A stretch of DNA of 34,035 bases from contig JAFLTL010000024.1 in NCBI GenBank assembly GCA_022510505.1, positions 1 to 34,035 on the forward strand, in the 5' to 3' direction. The DNA is from Muribaculaceae bacterium. GTDB lineage: Bacteria > Bacteroidota > Bacteroidia > Bacteroidales > Muribaculaceae. The notes under the pieces are model-generated. The model had not been told where the DNA came from and did no database searches. It saw nothing but the letters and a program-made list of their open reading frames with translations. Shown here in pieces: positions 16,279-22,085 of the stretch; the stretch's first letter is position 1; each line of letters opens with the position of its first letter. The translations under genes were made by a program, and so were the position numbers.

Positions 16279-16752
16279 ATGAAAGTATATGATTTTAAAG
16301 TTAAGAATTCTGACGGGCATGAGGTTTCTTTAGAAAAATATCAAGGGAAAGTATTATTGATTGTGAATACGGCCACAGGTTGTGGTTTTACTCCTCAGTA
16401 CAAGGGCCTCGAAAGCCTATATGAGGAATATAGAGATCAGGGATTCGAGATTCTTGACTTCCCTTGCAATCAGTTCGGACATCAGGCACCGGGTAGTGAT
16501 TCAGAAATCAATACCTTCTGCACATTAAAATATGATACAAAATTCCCTCGTTTTCAAAAGGTAAAAGTCAACGGAAAGGATGCGTCTCCTTTGTTTACAT
16601 GGCTAAAGAAACAAAAGGGTGGTTTGTTTGGCAGTGCAATCAAATGGAATTTTACGAAATTCCTAGTGGACCGTAACGGGAATGTCGTAGCTCGTTTTGC
16701 TCCGGTTACCCCTCCCGAAAAAATAGAAACTCAAATTAAAGAGTTATTGTAG
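16279..16752 (+). CDS. Glutathione peroxidase family (thioredoxin-dependent type)
   Basis: A 157-aa protein. The catalytic tetrad residues of the family are visible: Cys35 (TATGCGFTPQY), Gln65 (PCNQFG), Trp123 and Asn124 (IKWNFTKFLVD). The peroxidatic residue is Cys, not Sec. Cys63 and Cys81 are candidates for the resolving cysteine, so reduction by thioredoxin is likelier than by glutathione, which Bacteroidales generally lack. It reduces hydrogen or organic peroxides in the cytosol. It lies 108 nt after the thioredoxin-VKOR operon, so shared control is possible, and is convergent with the next gene. Confidence 0.95.
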   Translation: MKVYDFKVKNSDGHEVSLEKYQGKVLLIVNTATGCGFTPQYKGLESLYEEYRDQGFEILDFPCNQFGHQAPGSDSEINTFCTLKYDTKFPRFQKVKVNGKDASPLFTWLKKQKGGLFGSAIKWNFTKFLVDRNGNVVARFAPVTPPEKIETQIKELL

Positions 16753-16774
16753 GGAAGATTTCGGAAAAATGGGA

Positions 16775-17416
16775 TCAGTCGTCGGCTTTTCTCTTAAGAG
16801 CCTTGACTACATTGCCGATATAAATGTGATGAATTCCGGCATTGAAATTATCGTAGAATTCCTGTGCGGCCTGACACATTCCTTCTTTTTCGAAGGGTGC
16901 ACGATAGATTGTTTGACATTCAAGAACAATGGAAGCTTCTGCATAGTAGGGAGTACCATTCTCGGTGTAGAGAGTATGGAGCCCGAGGTGTTCAGCCTTA
17001 TTTCCGTCGCGACCTGAATGTGATCCCATATATCGAAGGATTTCATAGTCTTTCTTCTCGAATGCCATTACGGTGAAATAGTTATATTTCTCCATGAACT
17101 CAAAGGTATAACGTGCTTCGGCTACATAGACAGTAACGGTTGATGCACCTATTTTTCCCCACACATTACCAAGTGATCCCCATCCGATAGTCATGGCGTT
17201 GTTATGTTCGGGGGTTCCGACTGCCAGGAGGAGTCCTTGCCCTTTAAACCAATCAAAGGGGTTTTCGTCAAAATCATCTACGACATTGAATTCTTCAAAA
17301 TCATCTTTCGTGAAAGTTTGTGCAGTCGTGTTCTTTTCTTCACTGTCTTTTGCAGTGGAAACACAAGATGATAAAAAGAATAGGAGAGATGCAAGAGTAT
17401 AGATGATAATTTTCAT
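16775..17416 (-). CDS. Exported lipoprotein with flavin-reductase-like domain
   Basis: A 213-aa protein. The lipoprotein signal ends LSSC (Cys18), followed by an acidic/Thr-rich linker and a flavin-reductase-like FMN-binding domain (GQGLLLAVGTPEHNNAMTIGWGSLGNVWGK, then VYVAEARYTFEFM, and NYFTVMAF). The family normally binds FMN in the cytosol; an envelope-anchored form is unusual and suggests an extracytoplasmic flavin redox role. Start chosen at ATG 17416 because it gives a clean signal peptide; the frame is open to 17449. A promoter and repeat operator lie upstream. Confidence 0.85.
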   Translation of the reverse strand: MKIIIYTLASLLFFLSSCVSTAKDSEEKNTTAQTFTKDDFEEFNVVDDFDENPFDWFKGQGLLLAVGTPEHNNAMTIGWGSLGNVWGKIGASTVTVYVAEARYTFEFMEKYNYFTVMAFEKKDYEILRYMGSHSGRDGNKAEHLGLHTLYTENGTPYYAEASIVLECQTIYRAPFEKEGMCQAAQEFYDNFNAGIHHIYIGNVVKALKRKADD

Positions 17417-17480
17417 TTTTTGTTTGATTTTAGTTTTGTAATGAGGCAAATCGCGTGATTTTTAGCTGATTTGTTAAAAA

Positions 17481-17568
17481 CAAAGATAAAGAAAAGGAAT
17501 CATATTTAGGGATTCCTGAATGTTAAATTAATAGATAATTCAGGAATTAATATCTTGTAATCAGGAAT
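17481..17568 (-). promoter_or_regulatory. Promoter and repeat operator of the flavin-reductase lipoprotein
   Basis: A -7 box TATCTTTG lies at 17481-17488 (minus). Upstream are three half-sites of the word ATTCCTGAAT: two direct copies on the minus strand at 17538-17547 and 17559-17568 (the latter with one change), 21 bp apart, and an inverted copy at 17512-17521 that abuts the -33 position. Period-21 direct repeats next to the promoter fit an AraC-type or similar dimeric activator. The perfect 10-bp inversion (17512/17538) could instead be a weak terminator stem of the antiporter gene, but it has no T-run. Confidence 0.6.
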
Positions 17569-17611
17569 GCTTTCTGGGAGGAAAGAAAGTTTTTGAAGAA
17601 AGATTGAGATT

Positions 17612-18601
17612 TCAGGTAGCCGACTGGAGGACAAGATAGGTGATGTAGGCTATATAGCACAGTGTCATTATGGCACCCTCAGGGCGAGTAATTGTTCTCT
17701 CACGGAAGAACCAGCCGAAAATCCAGAAAAGCAGACATCCTCCGGTCAATGTCAGAAGATCGATATTGTTAATGTCTCCGAAGGGGAGCTGACGGATTGT
17801 TGCACTGCATCCCAGCACGAGGAAGATATTGTAGATGTTGCTTCCGATGACATTCCCTAAAGCAATTCCTGTTTTCCCTTTTAAGGCAGCCATTACCGAT
17901 GTCGCCAGTTCGGGAAGAGAGGTGCCTGCAGCGACTATTGTCAACCCGATAATTGCATCGCTGACACCTAATCCTCTAGCAATACCGGAGGCTCCGGCAA
18001 CAAAACGGTCGCCTCCGAAAATCAATGCTGCAAGTCCCAGGACTACCCATATTGCCGCTTTCAACATTTTCATTTCGGGTTCTTGTTTTTCCACCTGAGT
18101 TTTCCGTTCAAGAGGGATGGGAGTTGACTCCTTTTTGACCTGAGTGAAGGTGTAGCGAAGGAATATGACGAAGAATAAAAGGAGCAGTAGACCATCGCTG
18201 CGGGATATGACTGATGTAGATTCGGCGTCAAGCAATTTAGTGTTGCCGATAACAAGTAGAACCACAGCCGACAAAATGACAAACGGAATGTCATTTGTCA
18301 TGATATTTCTTTCTATGCTGATGGGTCGGAAAAGGGCCGTCACTCCAACTATCATCAGCACATTGAAGATATTGCTACCAACAACATTGCCGATGGCTAT
18401 ACCCGGATTACCGTTTATGGCCGATATAATGCTGATGGTCAGTTCGGGTGCTGAGGTTCCGAAGGCGACTACAGTCAAGCCGATAATCAAATCGGATACG
18501 CCCCATTTCCTTGCTATCGCCGATGAACCGTCGGTTAGAGAACCGGCGCCCCATAGAATCAGCAGGAGACCGATTATCAGATATATTATATCGAGCAGCA
18601 T
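17612..18601 (-). CDS. Calcium/sodium antiporter (CaCA family, YrbG-like)
   Basis: A 329-aa inner-membrane protein with the two inverted alpha-repeats of cation/Ca exchangers: FGTSAPELTISIISAINGN with GNVVGSNIFN in the first half and AGTSLPELATSVMAALKG with GNVIGSNIYN in the second. A central cytosolic charged loop separates two sets of about five helices. It exchanges Ca2+ (or other cations) for Na+ or H+. The frame is open to 18676, but a promoter lies inside that extension; ATG 18601 begins the first TM helix. Divergent from the CDF metal exporter. Confidence 0.94.
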   Translation of the reverse strand: MLLDIIYLIIGLLLILWGAGSLTDGSSAIARKWGVSDLIIGLTVVAFGTSAPELTISIISAINGNPGIAIGNVVGSNIFNVLMIVGVTALFRPISIERNIMTNDIPFVILSAVVLLVIGNTKLLDAESTSVISRSDGLLLLLFFVIFLRYTFTQVKKESTPIPLERKTQVEKQEPEMKMLKAAIWVVLGLAALIFGGDRFVAGASGIARGLGVSDAIIGLTIVAAGTSLPELATSVMAALKGKTGIALGNVIGSNIYNIFLVLGCSATIRQLPFGDINNIDLLTLTGGCLLFWIFGWFFRERTITRPEGAIMTLCYIAYITYLVLQSAT

Positions 18602-18624
18602 GATTTTATTATTGAAACGGTTGG

Positions 18625-18656
18625 CAAAGTTATCTTGATAAAGGATATTTTGCAAA
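18625..18656 (-). promoter_or_regulatory. Promoter of the Ca/Na antiporter gene
   Basis: On the minus strand TTTG (18653-18656), 20 bp, then TAACTTTG (18625-18632) is a near-ideal Bacteroidetes promoter 24 bp upstream of ATG 18601. It decides the start codon. Confidence 0.75.
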
Positions 18657-18692
18657 TTTGAGTAATTCCTCATCAATATTAAATAGAAATGG

Positions 18693-18721
18693 TTTGATTA
18701 GATTGAGTTTGATTAACTTTG
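18693..18721 (+). promoter_or_regulatory. Promoter of the CDF transporter gene
   Basis: TTTG (18693-18696), 17 bp, then TAACTTTG (18714-18721) lies 17 bp before ATG 18739. The spacing is slightly short. Together with the opposing promoter at 18625-18656 it forms a divergent pair about 60 bp apart. Confidence 0.6.
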
Positions 18722-18738
18722 CATTTTGTAAGGAATTA

Positions 18739-19638
18739 ATGAAAATGGCAATTAATTCGAGGGAAAAGACAATCTATAAGGTAACGGCCGTTGGTAGTGT
18801 AATCAACGTGCTACTGATGATATTCAAATTTGTGGCCGGTATAGTTGGTAAGAGTTCGGCGATGGTGGCCGATGCAGTTCACTCTTTATCGGATTTGCTG
18901 ACCGATTTAATCATTGTTCTGTTTGTCAGGACAGCTTCTAAACCTAGCGATCACACCCATGAGTACGGTCACGGAAAATTTGAGACCCTGGCAACACTGA
19001 TAGTTGGAGTGATTCTCATATTGGTCGGGTTGGGAATTATGATATCGGGGGGAGAAGCATGCATCAAGTTTTTCCATGGAGATTATGGAGATCGACCGAG
19101 AATGATAGCATTAATAGCGGCGATTGTGTCTATTGTGTTTAAGGAGGGTGCATTCCGTTATACTTTGGCACAAGGAAAGAAACTCGACTCTCCAATCGTG
19201 ATAGCTAATGCCTGGCATCATAGAACTGATGCCTATTCCTCGGTCGCAACTCTTATCGGTATATTAGGGGCTATGTTTCTTGGTGACAAAGGAAGGATTC
19301 TGGACCCGTTGGCAGCAATATTCGTCAGTTTCTATATTTGCAAACTGGGTTATGATGTAGTGATGCCAAGTATAAACGAGTTGCTTGAGAAATCGCTTCC
19401 GCCAAAGACTGAGAAAGAAATCAGGGAAATTCTTAAATCGGTTGAAGGAATAGATGGAGTTCATAATCTAAAGACACGGAAAATAGGCAACCGCATAGCG
19501 ATCGAGGCCCATGCAAAGATGGACGGCAAGATGACTCTTGAAGAAGCTCATAACATAGCGTCGAAAGCCGAACGTCGTTTAAAAAAGCGATTTGGGAGTA
19601 ATACCCATGTAGGTATTCACATGGAACCGAATAAATGA
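18739..19638 (+). CDS. Cation diffusion facilitator (CDF) metal exporter
   Basis: A 299-aa protein with six TM helices. Metal-site motifs are DAVHSLSDLLTD in helix 2 and HHRTDAYSS in helix 5, plus the HTHEYGHGKFE loop. The C-terminal cytosolic domain carries GVHNLKTRKIGNRIAIEAH and ends in HVGIHMEP. HxxxD in helix 5 with DxxxD-type residues in helix 2 fits Zn2+ or a broad divalent-metal/H+ antiporter. The frame is open to 18658, but a promoter sits within that stretch; ATG 18739 has an AGGA sequence 5 nt upstream. Divergent from the Ca/Na antiporter, suggesting joint cation homeostasis. Confidence 0.93.
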   Translation: MKMAINSREKTIYKVTAVGSVINVLLMIFKFVAGIVGKSSAMVADAVHSLSDLLTDLIIVLFVRTASKPSDHTHEYGHGKFETLATLIVGVILILVGLGIMISGGEACIKFFHGDYGDRPRMIALIAAIVSIVFKEGAFRYTLAQGKKLDSPIVIANAWHHRTDAYSSVATLIGILGAMFLGDKGRILDPLAAIFVSFYICKLGYDVVMPSINELLEKSLPPKTEKEIREILKSVEGIDGVHNLKTRKIGNRIAIEAHAKMDGKMTLEEAHNIASKAERRLKKRFGSNTHVGIHMEPNK

Positions 19639-19646
19639 AATGACAA

Positions 19647-20210
19647 ATGACAATCGAGGAGTTTAAGGAATTTGCCAAAACGGGTCATCCTTTTGACACG
19701 CAGGATGTTTTTGAAGTATTGAACCGTCAAAGTGACGAAGCTCGAAAGATTACATTCAAACTAAACGGCTCCTATCATAGCATGGAAGAAATCAGGGAAT
19801 TGATGTCGGAGCTATTGGGTTATAAAGTTTCGGATTCTTTGAGAGTTTTTCCTCCTTTTTATACCGACTTCGGCCGCAACATCGAATTGGGTGACAATGT
19901 GTTTATCAATGCATGTTGCCAATTTCAGGACCAAGGCGGCATCAAGATCGGTGACAACTGCTTGATCGGTCACAATGTGGTATTGGCGACATTAAATCAC
20001 GATTTGAAACCGGAACGTCGATGGATTTGCGTGCCTCGCAGTATAGAACTGGGAAAAAACGTATGGATCGGGTCTAACTCGACTATCCTGTCGGGTGTAA
20101 AAATTGGTGATAATGCTGTTGTGGCTGCCGGTTCGGTTGTTAACCGAGATGTTGAGGCAAACACGATCGTCGGTGGCGTGCCTGCTCGTTTTCTGAAAAG
20201 GATTGAATAA
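19647..20210 (+). CDS. Sugar O-acetyltransferase, hexapeptide-repeat (maltose/galactoside acetyltransferase type)
   Basis: A 187-aa protein. An N-terminal Mac-type helical region (KTGHPFDTQDVFEVLNRQSDEARKI) is followed by a left-handed beta-helix of hexapeptide repeats (IELGDNVFINACCQF, IKIGDNCLIGHNV, IGDNAVVAAGSVV). Catalytic His is in LNHDLKPERR. It transfers acetyl from acetyl-CoA to a sugar hydroxyl; acceptor unknown. It starts 8 nt after the CDF gene, so it may be cotranscribed, although no functional link is evident. Confidence 0.92.
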   Translation: MTIEEFKEFAKTGHPFDTQDVFEVLNRQSDEARKITFKLNGSYHSMEEIRELMSELLGYKVSDSLRVFPPFYTDFGRNIELGDNVFINACCQFQDQGGIKIGDNCLIGHNVVLATLNHDLKPERRWICVPRSIELGKNVWIGSNSTILSGVKIGDNAVVAAGSVVNRDVEANTIVGGVPARFLKRIE

Positions 20211-20230
20211 AATAACAACTGAAGCGAAAT

Positions 20231-20275
20231 AAAAAGAAAGGCTTGAGAATTTCTCAAGCCTTTTCTGTTTATTTT
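20231..20275. terminator. Bidirectional terminator between acetyltransferase and MATE genes
   Basis: A perfect 12-bp stem AAAGGCTTGAGA/TCTCAAGCCTTT (20237-20248 with 20252-20263) has a 3-nt loop, T-tracts on the right and A-tracts on the left. It serves the convergent genes on either side. Confidence 0.92.
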
Positions 20276-20277
20276 TA

Positions 20278-21651
20278 TCATTCCATTTTCATTGATGTGG
20301 TCAGGGGTCCTTGCATCTGACGCGTCAAATAGATGATGATGCAAAGTGTGGTCAGGAACTCCGAGAATCCCAGTGCAAGCCAAATTCCTGCTACTCCAAA
20401 GAATCGAGGAAGGATGAGGAAGGAAGGTATAAGGAATACTATTCCTCGGAGGACAGCGAAGAGGATTGAAGACCAAGCATTTTCGATACTTTGGAAATAT
20501 CCGATGACTGTCAGGTTGAAAATGAAGAAAACGAATGCAACCGAGAAAATCGGGAAACCTGAAACGGCAATTTCATGGATTTCCCAATTGTTGCCAATGA
20601 AGAGTTTCACAAGCGTGTTAGGGAAAAAGACGAACATAGTTGTAACGAGTAATCCGCATATGATTGCCGAAATAATTGCCAGGCTTTCGGTTTTCAGAAC
20701 GCGGTCCATGGAATCGCGACCGTAGTTGTAGCTAATGATTGGCTGGGCCGATTGAGCGATGGCATTACCTATCATGAAAGCGAACGGACAGTAGTAGCAA
20801 ACAATACTGAAAGCTCCAACCCCTTCATCGCCAAGATATTTCATGAAGACGAGGTTGCCCAGGAGCATAAAGACACCCATGGTTGTTTCGCCGAGAAAGG
20901 CCGAGAATCCAATTTTGCACTGGTACCCAATATTTCGGCATGTCAGCTTCAGGCTCATCAATGTGTGTTTGATCTTGATGAATTTTAGCTGTCGAGCGTA
21001 GAAAACCAGATAGGCAAGCACCATCAAGCCTCCAACGAAGCAACTTAGGCACGTGGCGATACCGGCACCTTTGATACCCATTCCCAAAGGGAAGATGAAA
21101 ACATAGTCGAGGATGATGTTAAGGATGCCCGGGATTATATTACACCACATGGCGAATTTTGGTGAACCGTCAAGACGAATGACGAAAAGTCCGATCGCTC
21201 CCCAAATTTGGAAAAGGCAACAAGTGAAAATCCACGGCATGTAATCATAGACCAAGGGGAGAAGAGTAGTTGAACTGCCAAGTAGTTGGGCCGTGTGGAA
21301 TGGACTAATCAGTGAGAACAGTAAAAAAGTCAAAACAACCAGTGTGCCCACGCCCATTGCCTGAGTGATGTTGATTCGAGCTGCTTTGATATTGTTTTGG
21401 GCCAAATGAATAGATGATACGACCGAAGCTCCCATTCCTAACATCAATCCGATACCCATAAGAATCATGGTTGGCGGGATGCAGATGTTCACTGCGGCCA
21501 AGGCTTCTCCTCCGACACCGCGACCAACGAATATTCCGTCGGCAGCAGTAACGGCACAGAGTGATAACATTCCGAATAAAGTAGGAAAAAAATAGGTCCA
21601 GAAGAGTTTCGGGATCCTGACTGAACCTAAATTGATAGCATCGCGGTTCAT
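20278..21651 (-). CDS. MATE-family multidrug/metabolite exporter (MepA-like)
   Basis: A 457-aa protein with 12 predicted TM helices in two pseudo-symmetric halves. The N-terminus is typical of MepA-type MATE proteins (FFPTLFGMLSLCAVTAADGIFVGRGVGGEALAAVNI), and the equivalent in the second half is CYYCPFAFMIGNAIAQSAQPIISYNYG. It exports organic cations or metabolites with Na+ or H+. It is monocistronic, with its own promoter and a leader of about 120 nt. Confidence 0.93.
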   Translation of the reverse strand: MNRDAINLGSVRIPKLFWTYFFPTLFGMLSLCAVTAADGIFVGRGVGGEALAAVNICIPPTMILMGIGLMLGMGASVVSSIHLAQNNIKAARINITQAMGVGTLVVLTFLLFSLISPFHTAQLLGSSTTLLPLVYDYMPWIFTCCLFQIWGAIGLFVIRLDGSPKFAMWCNIIPGILNIILDYVFIFPLGMGIKGAGIATCLSCFVGGLMVLAYLVFYARQLKFIKIKHTLMSLKLTCRNIGYQCKIGFSAFLGETTMGVFMLLGNLVFMKYLGDEGVGAFSIVCYYCPFAFMIGNAIAQSAQPIISYNYGRDSMDRVLKTESLAIISAIICGLLVTTMFVFFPNTLVKLFIGNNWEIHEIAVSGFPIFSVAFVFFIFNLTVIGYFQSIENAWSSILFAVLRGIVFLIPSFLILPRFFGVAGIWLALGFSEFLTTLCIIIYLTRQMQGPLTTSMKME

Positions 21652-21776
21652 AGTGAAAAATGATTAGTTTTTATATATGTCGGAATAGGCTATTGGTGGT
21701 AACCGCTAATCCCATCCGGAGAGTCTTCGAGCCTTCCGTTGGAGACTGATAAAATATTGTCCCCTAATTGACGTTA

Positions 21777-21807
21777 CAAAATTACAAAAAAATATTGATT
21801 ATAACAA
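21777..21807 (-). promoter_or_regulatory. Promoter of the MATE gene
   Basis: On the minus strand TTG (21805-21807), 20 bp, then TAATTTTG (21777-21784) matches the Bacteroidetes promoter. Transcription would begin near 21770 and leave an unusually long leader to the ATG at 21651. Confidence 0.65.
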
Positions 21808-22047
21808 TATTTAAGATTTTTATAATAATTTTTAGACGCTCTTTAACATGTCGTTATCAGTTTCATAGCGTTTAAAGTACCAAGACGCAGGACAATTTCT
21901 GTGAGCAATAGCCAAAATGTGACAAGAGTCCTAAGTAAATTCAGCGACTTGTTGATGAGTCGACAATGTAAAGTTACGAATCTATATGATGATTTTTCCT
22001 TGGGAAAAGATTAATTAGTCAGTCAATTAATTGTCTAATGTTTTGTG

Positions 22048-22055
22048 TATCTTTG
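22048..22055 (+). promoter_or_regulatory. -7 element TATCTTTG for the rhamnosidase
   Basis: A TAnnTTTG match lies 30 bp upstream of the ATG. No TTG stands at the usual distance; instead the TTAATT/AATTAA inverted repeat at 22011-22030 overlaps the -33 region, as expected for an activator-dependent promoter. Confidence 0.5.
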
Positions 22056-22085
22056 GTGATATAGTAAATCCTTAAATTAAGAAGC

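Larger units (their letters stand above)
21652..22085. other. 434-bp gene-free divergent region
   Basis: Between the divergent MATE and rhamnosidase genes. It holds the MATE promoter and its GC-richer leader (21652-21770), an A/T-rich tract (21785-21840), about 170 bp with no recognisable feature, and the rhamnosidase promoter region with a TTAATT/AATTAA inverted repeat (22011-22016, 22025-22030). No credible reading frame was seen. Confidence 0.7.

Noticed and set aside
17512-17547. Terminator of the Ca/Na antiporter gene
   Set aside because: The 10-bp stem has a 16-nt loop and no T-run on the minus strand, and a third copy of the word at 17559 fits an operator better; not fully excluded.
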